64,000 nt of DNA, from positions 558,001 to 622,000 of the forward strand of contig JAYJMM010000015.1 in NCBI GenBank assembly GCA_037349105.1. Reading direction: 5' to 3'. Under the pieces are notes generated by a model, which was not told where the DNA came from, did not search any database, and saw nothing but the letters and a program-made list of their open reading frames with translations. Position 1 is the first letter of the stretch. Every line of letters starts with the position of its first letter. Source of the stretch: Limnomonas spitsbergensis (taxonomy: Eukaryota > Chlorophyta > Chlorophyceae > Chlamydomonadales). Below are positions 12,301-24,234 of the stretch, piece after piece. The translations under genes and the position numbers were made by a program.

Positions 12301-15300
12301 CTATCATGTATGTCCCTCAGATGTGTACGGGCATCTTCAGATCCTTTCCTAGGGCATCTTCAGATCCTTTCCTAGGGCATCTTCAGATCCTTTCCTTTTT
12401 GGGGTGTTACTTTCTTCTCCATTTTGTGTCTATTCAACCACGTACAGAGGACTGCGGTGTCCGCGTCTCCAATGCTCTCTCACTGCCCATATGAGGTTTT
12501 AGCATCGTTCTAAAACCCTGGCCCCATGCTGTAAGCATTTTTGTTAAGTCCCTGACCCCAGGGTATGATTTGCCTTCTTCACCCCTCCGACCCCTCGCCA
12601 TGTCTGACCTGCAGGCAGCCTAGCTATCCCTCTGGCACTACGAGGTGCCTCGGTCTCTGCCAGTGACATCAGTGCGGCCATGGCAGGGGAGGCCAAGGCC
12701 AGGTAGGGTTTAGGGCTACAGGTTTAGGGCACAGGCGCAGGTGGGCAGCCCAGCCAGGTAGGTTTGGAATCAGTGGGGAGACTGGTTTGGATGCAGGCGA
12801 GTGGTCGTGGCCAGTGAGGGTGAAGGCTCTAGGTTAAGGGATCTAGGTTAAGGGATCTAGGTTAAGGGTTCCAGCTTTAAGGTTATGGCCTCTAGCTTGA
12901 GGGCTCTAGGTTTAGGGTGCGGGTGCTGCTGGGCAGCCCAGGCCAGGTAGGTGCAGGGGCAGTGGGGAGGCTAGACAGGAGTGGATGCAGTCGGGTGGTC
13001 AATGCCCAGTTTGATGCAAGGTGAGGCAGCAACTTAGATTTCGCTCTTAAACCGTCCACGCCCCCTGGTCCACGCACTGCACGGTTCTGAATGACTCCAA
13101 TCGATTCCCGGCCTCACTAGTCCAGGGTCGCTGCCCACCGTCACGATCACGCGCCCCCAATATTTGTTTAACTTCTTCGGCTTGTTAGTCTGCACGGCTT
13201 GTTGCGCACCCCTCGTATACAAAGCTTTTGCGATTAGGCAGTCTTAATGTACGGCAATTTAGTAGAGAGCTCGGGTGCGCGTGCATCAGGGGGAATCATC
13301 CAACAGGCCGTAGCATTGGGAGGCTACCCTGGGAAACAAACCTCAACCATTTTATTTTATCTGCACACCGAACCTCAGCCTGTCCTATTTTCCTGCCCAA
13401 CAAATGTTGTGTCTTTTTTTCCTTGTATCGTTGTACATCACACCCTGTCTGCTTGTTTTTGCTGCGCAGGTATGAGAAACAGGTCCAGGAGGGGGCTACG
13501 GCACCAGCAGTGGCGCCCAAGTTTGAGGCCTTGGACCTAGAGTGAGTGTTGGTGCTGTGGGGGGAGGGGGCGGTGGGAGCCACCTTAGATCTAGAGTTGG
13601 CCTTAGACCTAGTGTGAGTCAGTATCAGGGCTGGGACCTGAGTGGGGGGAACCACCCTGGATCTAGAGTGAGCATCAGGGCTGCGAGCCTGCGACCTTGA
13701 GTTAGACCTTTGGACCTAGATTGGGCTTTAGGGTTTGGAGATGGGTGGGGAGGACGGCTCTAGATCTAGAGTGAGACCTTGGATCTAGAGTGAGCATCAG
13801 GGCTGCGTCCTGAGTGGGGGCAGCCACCCTGGAGTCAGACCTTGGACCTAGATTGGGCTTAAGGGTTTGGAGAGGGGTGGGGAGGACGGCTCTAGATCTA
13901 GAGTGAGGCCTTGGATCTAGAGTGAGCATCACAGCCTGGAGCAGAGGGAGGAAACCATGCATTGCATCCAGTGCTGTGCTAATTGCGGTCCTTACAGTGG
14001 CTGAATCACATAGCTGAGTTCCAGTCGCCGTAATTTCAAGGCAAATTCAGCTACTTTTACCAGTAAGGGGCCGAAATTACCAACTCGAATTCTGAATTAT
14101 GGCGCAACTGCACAGCACTGAATGCATCGTGGTAAGGAGGGGGGCTGGAGAGCATAAGAGAGGCAGTGAGGGTAAGGGATATCGTGCAGGCTTGTGTGAA
14201 CGTCTGAAGGTCAGGAGCAAAGCTGCCACACTGCAAAAGTAAGCTGCCCACCCTCTGCCCCTTGTGCCCCCTCTGAACCTGATAATTCCTGCCCCTTGCC
14301 CCCTCTGCCCCCCTGCCCTCCCTGACCTGATGATCCCTGCCCCTCTGCCCCCTCGGACCTGAGTTCCCCCCCCTGCCCCCTCTGCCCCGAGTGCAGGTCA
14401 GTTACAGGCAGATACAACACCGTCACCTGTCTCGATGTGATGATCCACTACCCCCAGGTGTGAGGCGGGTGTGGACCAGTTGGGGGACAGTTGTCAGGCA
14501 GGCGTGAGGCAGGTGTGGGGCAGGTGTAAAACAGGTGTGGGACATACGATAGGAGTATATGACGTACGATATGACTCATATGAGCCAGCCCTAATCCCTT
14601 GCTCCTGCCTCCTCCTGACCCTACTCCCGGCACCTCTTGCTCCCAACCCCTCACAGGACCGCGTGGATGCCATGATCGGCCACCTGGCCTCCCTCTCAGA
14701 CCAGAGGCTCATCATCAGCTTCGCCCCCTACACGCTGGCACTGTCGGTCCTCAAGCGCATCGGGGAGCTCTTCCCAGGGCCCTCAAAGGTACGGCCACAT
14801 GCACACATCACTGACGAAACACGCATCGCTTACGTGACACTCAAGGGAGATGGGGAAATGATGCCGCGGCAGGCGTCAAGGGAAATGGGCAGAAGGCTCA
14901 TTTTTGCACCCTTGGTTTTTGGACCCCTTCCCGGCAGACACTCCGGCATCAGCTGGATTTCTTTACCGCACACGCACGCTTGATTTGTTTTCCTTACTTC
15001 TTGTTAGACCAAACAGAGGGTGGGAGGCAATGTATTTGTGTTGCGGAGGTTCAGGAGGAACATCAAGAAATAAGAAAGCTGTGTGTGGGGAGGGGGGGGG
15101 GGAAGGGGGTCGAGGAACAAGTCGTTTGAAGCAGGTTAACAAATCGGATCGGGTAGCTGTGACGCCAAAGAAAATTGAAACCTCCAAAGCGAAAAAATCC
15201 CTTCGCGCGCTCCAGGTTTGCCCCACACTCTTATGCATCATCCCCGTCTGTCATGCTTGTCAGGTCATGAGCTGCTTGTATGTCCCCGTCCTTGCCTCCA

Positions 15301-15831
15301 AGCCACTCACAACATGTAAAGCTGTGAAACAAAGCTGGGCGTCACGGGCGTGAGCCGCACTGTCTGTGTCCCTGTTTTTCGGGGCCTCCCCCTGTCCCTG
15401 TCCCTCTCCCTTGTCTTTCGAAGCCTCACCCTGTCCCTGTCCCTCTCCCTTGTTTTTCGAGGCCTCACCCTGTCCAGGAGGTGGTCCCCTCCGCCCTGAA
15501 AGAGGGAACCTTGCACCTTCCTCATCGAGCCCCGTTATTGCCCACCTCGTTGCAGCCTAACCGCGCCTGCCTGCCTGCCCTGGAACCCTGAACCTTAACC
15601 CTGAACCCTACCCTAAACCCTGAACCCGAAGTCAGAACCCTGAACCCTGACGTGATACTTGCCCTGGACCTTGAACCTCCTCCCACTCTGCTGCAGGCCA
15701 CCCGCGCCTACCTGCATGCCGAGGCCGACGTGGAGGCGGCCCTGACCCGCAACGGCTTCAAGGTGGTGAAGCGCGAGATGACGTCAACGAGCTTCTACTA
15801 CTCGCGCCTGCTGGAGGCTGTCAGGACATAA
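6340..15831 (+). CDS. CHLM: magnesium-protoporphyrin IX methyltransferase, plastid precursor (nine exons)
   Basis: Transfers a methyl group from S-adenosylmethionine to Mg-protoporphyrin IX in chlorophyll synthesis, at plastid membranes. Exons: 6340-6668, 9070-9115, 9688-9783, 10969-11062, 12615-12702, 13470-13541, 14397-14457, 14657-14788, 15697-15831. All joins are GT-AG and keep frame, giving 350 aa, the usual length of the plastid precursor. Residues 1 to about 75 are a Ser/Arg/Ala-rich transit peptide; a hydrophobic stretch (LAVGGGVAIAGLAGALL) precedes TDPQKR. Exon 3 has VKNYFNTEGFERWRKIYGE, typical of ChlM. Exons 4-5 form the SAM-binding loop DAGCGTGSL followed by SASDIS. Exon 7 encodes TVTCLDVMIHYPQ, exon 8 ISFAP and IGELFPGPSK, exon 9 the terminal TSFYYSRLLEAVRT. 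Every intron carries repeats and most carry copies of a bordering junction. The start is the first ATG after the transposon; the downstream Met codons in exon 1 are alternatives. Confidence 0.95.
7560..7680 (+). repeat. dispersed repeat family B, copy 1
   Basis: Contains an AAAGAAGAAAGGAAG stretch, then CGCCC...GGGCGTGAGAGTTAAGGAA and ACAGCGCAGCCTGGGCC. The same order of motifs appears at 31,735-31,815 and 39,050-39,125. No terminal repeats or coding capacity seen. Confidence 0.5.
7798..7920 (+). repeat. dispersed ~100-bp family A, partial copy
   Basis: Starts with TTCAGCTACGATTCAGCTA, then GACGGCCTTCGGCC and a later ATGGGCCACCAATTAG. This is the order seen in the other family A copies (TTCAGCTA, GGCCTNNGGCC, GGGCCACC). 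Confidence 0.5.
8255..8800. repeat. inverted pair of family A repeats (~250-bp arms)
   Basis: 8255-8480 and 8500-8800 are imperfect reverse complements. Both arms contain GTCAGGTACACTC-like and TGGCCAGNCTTGNTGCTTTGG segments, then GGTCCAGGTNTGGTC and GGCGGNCGC...GGCGGCCTGCC. The resulting hairpin-capable structure lies inside CHLM intron 1. Frames on both strands here are mutual shadows. Confidence 0.65.
9205..9315 (+). repeat. dispersed family A copy
   Basis: GACGGCCTTTGGCTC, then GGCTTGGTGCAGCAAGCCTG, GGACCACCAGCTGTAGGCCG and GTCAGGGTGTTTGGTCCAC: a well preserved family A member in CHLM intron 2. Confidence 0.6.
10200..10968 (+). repeat. junction-derived tandem repeat: copies of the CHLM exon 4 acceptor
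   Basis: The true acceptor at 10,961-10,968 (CTGCACAG) is followed by exon sequence GGCCACGCCATGAC. Six degenerate copies of this acceptor plus exon start precede it, near 10,271, 10,394, 10,515, 10,658, 10,752 and 10,846, in units of about 94-143 bp that also contain TGTGCTGCATGCCCTGTGG and CCTCACACCTGGTCCCCTGT. Between units lie CCCTGAACC-type telomere-like runs. Confidence 0.85.
11041..11190 (+). repeat. junction-derived repeat: copies of the CHLM exon 4 donor
   Basis: The exon 4 end and donor, GATGCCGGGTGTGGAACAG then GTGGGA, recurs downstream as GATGCCGGGTGTGGGACAG and GATACCGGGTGTGGAACAG, each followed by G-rich sequence. Confidence 0.75.
11955..12305. mobile_element. MITE-like element in CHLM intron 4
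   Basis: About 65-bp imperfect terminal inverted repeats bound a ~345-bp segment: 11,960-12,025 (GCGGTACGGACTTCTGTTTG, GCACTTTTGAGGTTT, ATTGAAAATATAAAA, CATACCATGTCAACATG) matches the reverse complement of about 12,230-12,302. There is no coding capacity. I could not settle a target duplication. A 23-bp unit (GGGCATCTTCAGATCCTTTC) is tandemly repeated three times just outside, 12,328-12,398. Confidence 0.55.
12703..13010 (+). repeat. junction-derived repeats after CHLM exon 5
   Basis: The exon 5 end and donor (GGCCAAGGCCAG, GTAGGG) are echoed at 12,745-12,765 (GCAGCCCAGCCAGGTAGG) and 12,928-12,950 (GCAGCCCAGGCCAGGTAGG). The interval also has GGATCTAGGTTAAG repeated three times at 12,830-12,880. 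Confidence 0.65.
13542..13945 (+). repeat. junction-derived repeats after CHLM exon 6
   Basis: Exon 6 ends GCCTTGGACCTAGA before GTGAGTG. About eight variants of CTTGGATCTAGAGTGAGCAT follow, in units that also carry AGGGCTGGGACCTGAGTGGG and GGTGGGGAGGACGGCTC. Confidence 0.75.
14458..14550 (+). repeat. junction-derived repeats after CHLM exon 7
   Basis: The donor CCCCCAG/GTGTGAGGCGGG is followed by several variants of GGCAGGTGTGGGGCAGGTGT. They give repeated potential CAG/GTGTGR donors within 90 bp. Confidence 0.6.
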
Positions 15832-15920
15832 GGAGGGAATCAACCGCAGCTGTAGGCTGTCAGGACGTAACGAGGGAGGCTTCTGCGTGGCTGGAGGCTG
15901 TCAGGACATGAGGAGGAACA
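15811..15920 (+). repeat. triplicated CHLM 3' coding end
   Basis: CTGGAGGCTGTCAGGACATA, holding the last codons and the stop, recurs at about 15,851-15,872 (TAGGCTGTCAGGACGTAAC) and 15,891-15,913 (CTGGAGGCTGTCAGGACATG). The copies lie just past the stop codon. The same kind of 3'-end duplication is seen in the RNA-repair gene. Confidence 0.8.
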
Positions 15921-18410
15921 CCCACGCGCTGCATTGCTCGAAGGGGGTGACCGCCAGGAGGGCGTGAGGCATATGCGCTGCGCGTTATCGAGCCGGAGAG
16001 GGAGGGAGGAGGGGGATGTGCATGGGTCATGGAGGGGCTGGGCATGTGCAGCATAAGCATCGGGCCGTGTGTTTTGTACATCAATGAAGTTAAACTCAAG
16101 GCCCTGCTCTCGTCGGGCATATGGGCTTTGGGCCGCGTGTGTCTTGGATATGAGCGGGGCGGATTGGAATAGCTGCTGGCCTGTCTACTGTGCGAGGGAG
16201 TTTTTGAAGGGACTAAGCCGCTATCGCATCAGTGATCTCATTTATGAGTGGGGTCTCAGATGTGCGGTTGGGTTCCTCCAGTGGCCCCTGCCGATCCGCA
16301 GCAACCCCCCCCTCTGTCCCTGCTGGGAAGTATATTATTCAGCTGAGGTGCCTGGAATGCCGGGTATCTCACGCTGCTGACCTTATGCAAACTATTAGCT
16401 TGCCTTTCTTGGTATCAGCCAAAGGCTTTAGAGAGAGGAGACCAGGACACCTGACCAAGGTTGAGGGTGTGCTGTTTGGGAATTTAAGCTCATTACAGAA
16501 CCGAGCCGAAAGGGTGGATCTGCATGGCTTCCATGTGATGTGAATCCATGCCTACGTACATGCCCTTGGATGGCAAACACACTGCAAATTGGGAGATTTG
16601 GTTTCCAAGGTCCATTAACCTACTCCTTTGTAATCGTATGGCAGAGGGCCTGTCGAGGAATCCCTGAGTAGGGAAGAGTCGTCTGAAAACAAACTGACGG
16701 GGCCTAGCCTGGTAGGGAGTCTGGGAGTGCCATTTATCTGAAGGTGTTTGGGGTCTGTAGAGACCTCAGCGTACACATGTAGATTGGATGGCGAGTCTCG
16801 ACTAAAGCTGAGATGAGCTGAGACGGGTTACGACGCCACTGTATCCAGTTGACCATACCGCAAACATGGACCACTGGTGTGCCCGGTCCGTGACTCATTG
16901 ACCCACATACATGGGGTGCTGGATGGGGATCCTATCTAGAATTCCAGATAGGCAGGGCAACAGGCGGAATCTTACTTCGCTAGAGGTGATATCCAGGGGA
17001 AGAATCCAAGGGATGGAGTTCAGGGGCATAATCGGGTGGCCGATGGCAATTTGACGAATCACAGAGGGGATCGGTGGAGGGGATGGAAATAAAGAAGCAG
17101 ATAACGAATTTTGTACGTCCGCTCTCTGGGTGTTGAATATCCCTGAGTGTTGCCTGCAAGAGCCTGCCATGCTGAAATGTTTTTTACTTCGATGGCTGAC
17201 ATCGGTACTGTGTGTGAACTTCACTGTGATCGATGCCACACTTGTCACTAGTTGTGACCTGTCACGGCGCGGGATACTTGGTGCGACCGAGGTCAGCTTT
17301 CCATATTTTGAATTCCTCTTCTCTACGCGTAAGCAATTCCACCACCTTTGGGCATCGGGCATCACAGCTGTGTTAGCGACCGGTCGATCGATGCTGACCT
17401 GTCAATTGTCACCTATCATCGCAACGGACGGTGCGCAGGCCACAGGCTCAGTCCCTGGCTCCCTCAGCGCCCATGCTGGGGGCCCAGCGACTGGTGGTCT
17501 CCAGAGTCCACACGCTTTGCTCCACGGTTGGCAAAGAGTGTTGCATACACGTGTCAGCGACACAGAGAAGCCAAATGCTCCCCCCTAAGCGTCAGTCAGT
17601 CCGTCCGTCAGCCCGATGTTTCTATAACGTCCCGGAAACTTCATGCGCTACAGCTCAAATCAACCGACTGTATTTATTAAGGTTATTCCTGCCAGACCTC
17701 AAAGGCCGAGGTGCAGAAATGAGGAACTCAGCTACCAAGGGTGGATCTCACAGCGGATGACGTAAGTTGTCGTCACGCTGTCCCCTGTTGTCACGCGACA
17801 GGCCGACAGCTGTGGCTTCGCTTCTCTATGCGCAATTTGATGCGCATCATTAAAAACACACACTTAGCCAGCGATAGAGTTGTGACAAATATTTTGAATC
17901 CTGCAACATGGCGAGGGGGTTTGCATGGGGTCCAGGTGACCCCGTCCGCACCTGGCTGTGCCTGCCCTCTGAAAAGTCATAAACCCGACCGCTCTGCCGT
18001 TTTTTGTGCTGCGTAGCAGCACCTGTGATTACTTGTCGATGCCGAGCTCGCGGCCCCAGGTACCCTAGCCAACAATTGCATGCTTGGTGCAGACACGTGT
18101 CGCTCGAGGCCTGCAGCCCAGAAGCCACCGTCAAGTGTAGCAAACGCGACAAACCCCTCTCGTAGTTTGGGCCTCGGGGCCCGAAGCCCCATGCGGCCTC
18201 TGCGCGACGCATCCCTGCCGAGACCAACAGAGTGAAAACTTCGTCACTCGAACGCGGAAAACCTCTTTAGTAGCGGACGTAAGAAGCTGCTCGGCAGTAG
18301 CTGGCCAGCTGCTCTTATCGTACATCATGTGCAAGAACTAAAACCAGCCCCTGCCCCTCCGCCTTCACAACCCCTCAATCCAGAATCGTTCGACGTTAGC
18401 GGCAATAAAG
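15921..18410. other. intergenic; no gene recognised
   Basis: The longest frames (16,895-17,365 minus, 156 codons; 17,130-17,588 plus, 152 codons) overlap each other on opposite strands and show no domain or conserved motif. This interval should hold the CHLM 3' UTR and the promoter of the downstream RNA-repair gene. I see no clear core promoter motif or array. Confidence 0.5.
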
Positions 18411-21400
18411 ATGGCGCCCGATTCTAGTTTGTTTAAATTCCCTCGCACGCAGCATGTGCGAAACCTCGGAGCGGCCACGCGTGACGACCTTGTTATGGAT
18501 GCCAAAGATGCCATGTCCCTGCTCAACCAGGCAAGCCTTTCAACTGGTGAGTGCTCATGTATTGCATTATTTACAATAACCATGCATGTCAGGCTTCGCA
18601 ACCTCGATGAGAAGCTGGGCATCCATGCCCAACTAACAGCCCAAGTTTGAAAACGAGCTGATGTCACGAGGGGCGTGATGTATAATTGTATAAAGCCAAT
18701 GAGACAGGAGGAGCATGCAATGCGCCGGCCATGCGCCACCGAATTGGTTGCCATCTTTCCATGCCATTTCCGGCACAAGCAGTCGAAAATACGCAACGCG
18801 GAACCCAATGAACGATCATGCGTCAAACCTGTACCGGTGTTTACGATTTCCGCATGTAGATGGGGTTTGCAACTGCTGTTTCCACCCCTGGTTTCCACCC
18901 ATACAGCACAAAAACGGAGGAACTCATTCCACTGCATCTGAAAATCCTCACGGTTGCAACCAATTCACAGAGGAGAAAGTTGACGGTGCGAACCTGGGCC
19001 TTTCCTTCGACGCTTCGACACGCTGCCTCCGCTTTCAGAAGCGCGGTCACTGGATCGTCCCCAACAGCGAGCCACAATATGCCAAGCTTGCAACTTGGGC
19101 GGCCAAGAACGACGATGCGCTGTTCAAAGCCTTAGGCGAGTCTCAACGATACCTGCCTTAGTTGAGAGAGACGAGGCTGTCATTTGAATTATTGCTCTGC
19201 AAAGCTTCACTGCAGCAGGTCGAATAGGTTGTTGAACCCTTGCACACGATCGACTGAGGCCAATTCAATGCATGGTATGAGAAACCTTGCACATCCAGAA
19301 GATAGAGGAAGCAAATTAGGAGGCCGGGACGAGACAGATCCCCTTGCATGGGGATCCCCATGCCTGGTTGGCCATGGCCAACCACTAGCCCACTGCAATC
19401 AAGCAAGGCATTGTCAAGCCCATAGCACTTGAATGATATACCAAGGGCACAGCCCCAACAATACATGGCAACGGTACCCTTCAAAAAGGGATGACATGGG
19501 GACCGAGGGAAACCCCAGACCACGCCAGACGATCCCAGGCAATGGGATGCTGCTGGAAGTACTCCTCTCCAAAGAGAGGATGTAACGATCCTAGTAACCT
19601 GAGCAAACCTAGTAGCTTTAGGAACGCTACAGAGGGGCACAGTCATGAGGGGCTGAGGTCAGTGGAAGTAACGCACCAGGCCTCATGCGCTGTTTGTCTT
19701 GGCGTAATTCATCAGCACCATCATGGCCTACGGCCATCCCTGGGGATCTGGTGCAGCAAGCCCTGCTCCTGGGACCATTAGACCTGCGCCGGCCAAGGTT
19801 TGGTCCCCATCGACCCTGTGGCAGCCTCCCGCCAGGCTTCCAAACGTGATCTGGTGTGGATACACGCTTTGCTTGCTTGGCACACACATCCTGCTAGCTT
19901 ACTTGGCATGTATATACATACACACAGTCACACATACATGGCTTGCGTGGCTTCAGGCACTGGACATGTGCTATACGGCGAGTGGCTGGCCGCGCGCCAC
20001 ACTGTCCAGTACGACAAGCTGCCCGATTGGTTTGTCGCTTTTGACGTTTTTGACATTCAGGAGGCCAGGTTTCTGAGCAGGTGAGCCATGCAAGGCGTCA
20101 TGACTCATGAGCAGGTGTGCCATGCAAGACTACAGAAGGGACTGAGCCATGCATGGCATCTTCAGCAGGTGTCATCATATGCAGGTGTCCCAATGTGCCA
20201 TGCATGGCTACGAAAGGAAGTGACCCCTGCATGGTGAATGGACAGAAGGAGCACTTGCCTGATCATTGCAGGTCATCAATCTGATGATACACCGTGCATA
20301 TAAATAAATTGGAATATTAGTGGATGCATGAGCAGGTGAGCCATGCATGGGCGAGCTATGGAAAATAAATAATATGGCAGCATGCGCGGGCGAGCTATGA
20401 AAAATAAATAAAAACGCCAACTGGGCGTGGGTAAAGGAAGCCACCCATTTGGCCCAAGCTTACGACACGGCTACCATAGCAAAGAAAGGAAGAAACAGAA
20501 ATAGAATCAGAAAGGAAGACAGCAATGAGGTGAAACTGCTATGGATCTGTTAGGGATCTGTTATGATCCAGGGCTGCTAGCTGTTTTAAGTGTAAGACCT
20601 TAAGGATTAGGGCGCAGGAGGTAGGGTTTAATGTTAGAGCGTGGGCTGGAGCTTTGGGTGTAGGGCTTAGGATTTGTGGCTGAGGGCTCATTGTTTCGGG
20701 CAAGGTTTTATTGTTGCTTAGTCTCCCTTTTTCTCTCTAATTCCATCACCCATCCCTTTCCATCAACCGCCTGCCGCCTGCTTCACAAAACCACACCTGT
20801 CCGCCTGCTTTACACAACCTCACCTGTCTGCATGCTTCACACAATCACACTTGTATGCCTGCCTCACACTGTCAGCATGCTTCACACCTGTTCGCTTAAA
20901 TGACACACAACATGCCTGCCTTCTTCACACCTGCCCACCTACTCCATCGTCCACACTTGTCCGCCAGCCTCAAACCTGAAGACGTGCCCCTCCTGAACTC
21001 AGGGCAAGGCGGGATGAGCTGCTGCGTGGCTCTGGAATAGTGACGGTGCGCTGCGTCCATCGCGGCCCACTGCCCTCGTTGGATAGCCTGGAGCGGCTGC
21101 TCAATGTCACGCGCAGCACGTACTGTACGGAGGAGGTGCAGGAAGGTGAGAGCCTGGGTGAGACAGAGCCTCAGAGGCTGGAGTTGATAACCTGTCAGGC
21201 CTGCGCCGAATGTATTTTCAGACTTGATAAATAATGAAATGGACATTTTGTGCCATCAAGTATTTCATGTGAAGTGTTTTTTGGCCAGCTCGAATTGGCT
21301 CGCGGTCGTCTTGAATGCTGAGATCTAGGTCACGGCTGGGGGTTATCATTGACACCGTGAGCTGAGTTGAATGTATTATCCCTGCTTGAGACTGAAGCAG

Positions 21401-24234
21401 GGATAAGCAGGGATAAGCATCGTTTTAAATATCACCAGTACCGGTACCGGTGTATGAGTAATTTATCGTGTGGCCAATCAGGGCGTGATTTAAAGTCACG
21501 CCCTCAGCGTCTGTCCACCTGCTGGTCAGATGTGTTGGACACGTCCTGGTCCCCGCAGTTGTGCCACGTTTTTGATCATGGGTACGGTTGAGCGTTTAAA
21601 TTTGAATTTATTAGCTCTGAACGTTGAAGATCCATCGTCCAGGTATCATCATACTGGTTTCATCGTGGCTTTTAACGTGCATGCTTTGATGCGAGCAATC
21701 TGAGCAATGATGATTGGCTGGACGGGGGATAGTGCATCAACTAGTGCCACCATGCCATGGTGCCTCAAAGCTGGGGTGGGAGATTCATGAAAATGCGAAT
21801 TCTCGATTGTGAAGGCCAGTTTCAGTCGGACGTGCAGACCTGTTATCACAATTAGTTTGCTGGAGGGAAGCATTCAATACAAACAATTAGAATAATTTAT
21901 TCCCGAGGGAAGGCAATTTGAATATGCCGGTTTACCGAACATCCTGTCCCTTCGCTGTCATCAGAGGGCTTGTACCTGAGGGTGGATGAAGGCAGCTGGC
22001 TCAAGACTCGTGCAAAGCTGGTCCACCCAGACTTCATACAGGTGAGGTGGCACCGTGCTGCCCGACTTTTAAATTTTGAAGCCCAGGTCCAGGCCGCAGC
22101 ACTGATTCACCCAGGCTTCATACAGGTGAGGTGGCACCCTCAATTCAATATTCCAGGTCCAGGCCGCAGCACTGGTTCACCCAGACTTCATACAGGTGAG
22201 GTATCACCAGGGGCTGGCACCCTGCCCAGCCTTTGAATTGTATATTCCAGGTCCAGACTCCAGCGCTGGTCCATCCAGACTTCATACAGGTGCGATAGGC
22301 GCCAAGGGGTGGCACCCTGCCCAGCTTCTGAATTTTATATTCCAGGTTTAGACCGCAGAACGGGTTCACCCATGCTTCATACAGTTTAGGCGGCACCCTG
22401 CCTGATCTTAATTTAAAATTCTTAGGTCCAGGCCGCAGCGCTGGTCCATCCTAATTCTATACAGGGAAGGTGGCACCCTGCCTAACCTTCATTGTGAATT
22501 CCAGATCCAGGCCGCAGCGCTGGTCCATCCTAATTATATACAGGGAGGGTGGCACCCTGCCTAACCTGAATTTTAAATTGCAGGTCCAGGTCACGGCGCT
22601 GGTCCACCCAGGCTTCATACAGGCAAAGCGTCTGGGTTCAAATGACATTTTCAAATTTCGAATTCGACCACGTAACTGGTCCACCCTGGCACCTTGGTGT
22701 CATGCAGACCTCTCTGATGCAGACTGTATACAACACGCCGAGATGCCCTCAAGATATATTTCAAATTTGAATTTAAAATCTGGCTCTGGGCACCTCTCCT
22801 GGTCCACATGGTCTCCCCATTTTGGTTCCATTTTGATCCCATTTTTTGTGTTGACCACAACCTCGAATAACACAAGATGCCATAGCGCTAGCGCTAGCAC
22901 CAAACCCTAAACCCTTAACCCTTAACTAAGCTAGGGCGAACATTTAGCAGATTCACCGAGTCAGGAACACGAGGAATATGTCCTTCGTCCCTGGATCTCT
23001 GTATTTCTTGAGCTCTAGATCTCCGGATCCTTGATCCCTGGATCTTCTTGAGCTCTGGCTCCTTTGCCCCTTAGCTGCCTGGATCCTTGGGTTCCTAGAT
23101 ACCTGGCTCCCTAGATCTCTGGATCCTTGATCATTGGATCTTTCTATTGCTTATGCTTTGGATCTCTGGACCCTTGATCCCTGTATCTCTGGATCCCATA
23201 ATCCTCGGGGCCCCCGATCTCTCAATTCCCGGATCATCTCGGTGTGGAGACGTCCCTCTGCTATTTTCTGTCTAGAATCACTTGTTTTCTCGCTTGTGGA
23301 TCCTTTCACGACCAGGCCATTGAGGAGGGAGGCATGCCCTGGTCAGAGCGGGAAACCCTGAACCCCAAAACTGCAATCCTGAATCAGAACCTTCAATCCG
23401 AAAACCACACACAAAAATCATACACATGACAACCCTTCACTATTGACTAGGTCGTTGAGGAGGCAGGCCTGCACTGGTCAAAGCTCAAAACCCCTTACTC
23501 CCATCCTATACCCTGAACCCTGAACCCTGAACCCTGAACCCTGAACCCTGAACCCTGAACCCTGAACCCTGAACCCTGGACCCTGGACCCTAAACCATGA
23601 AACCTGAACCATGAAACCTGAAACCTGAAACCTGAACCATGAACCCTGAAACCTGAACCCTGGACCCTGGACCCTGGACCCTGACAAACTAATGTTGACC
23701 CTTAGCCCGTATCCTTGCACGCTACACCCCTAATTAGGCCATTGAGGAGGGAGGCACGCACTGGTCTAAGCGCAACTTGGTTTTCAATACCGTCCGACCC
23801 GACATGTGGGAGGAACATGAGCAGCAGCAACAGCAACAACAGCAACAGCCGGGCATGGACGAGGCTCAGGTGCAGCAGCCAGGACAACACCAGCAACAGC
23901 CAGGGGAACACCATCAGCAGCAGCAGGAGCAGCAGCACCCAGAGCAAGGAAAGCAACAGCCGGAACAAGATTCGGAGCAACCACAACCACAAAAGCAGCT
24001 GCCGCAGCAAAGACAGCAGCGTCTGCAACAACAGCCGATACGTCTGCAACAACAGCAGCAACAACAGCCGCTGCAGTGTCTGGCTACCAACAGGTTCGAC
24101 CCGGTCGAGTCGGATGCGTTGTACGGCTGTCATGTCTGCAACAAGCACGGTGTCGTGTGTCTAGTGGGACCGGCACTGGAGAGGGTGGCCAGGCAGCTGC
24201 AGCCCCAGATCCCAGATCTATCCCGCAATATCAG
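18411..24234 (+). CDS. exons 1-6: N-terminal RNA ligase domain plus poly-Gln linker
   Basis: Exons 1-5 and the first part of exon 6 form a covalent nucleotidyltransferase RNA ligase of the Rnl2-like superfamily. Exon 1 starts [20 protein letters not shown], a typical ligase N-terminus that supports this ATG. Motif I is [10 protein letters not shown] with the nucleotidyl Lys at about residue 48. A GH(W) segment follows, then [14 protein letters not shown] (about 106-119) and AFDVFD, motif IV EGLYLRV (188-194) and motif [10 protein letters not shown] (203-211). Exon 6 closes the domain with [10 protein letters not shown] and then runs into about 80 residues rich in Gln (CAG/CAA tracts 23,818-24,070) and a Cys-containing segment ([15 protein letters not shown]) that may bind metal. 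Intron 2 uses a GC donor (TTAG/GCGAGT). All motif residues needed for catalysis are present. Confidence 0.85.

Noticed and set aside
17850..18334. Minus-strand frames just upstream of the RNA-repair gene as a divergent neighbour
   Set aside because: No motif, no splice support, and two frames overlap; more likely promoter-region sequence.
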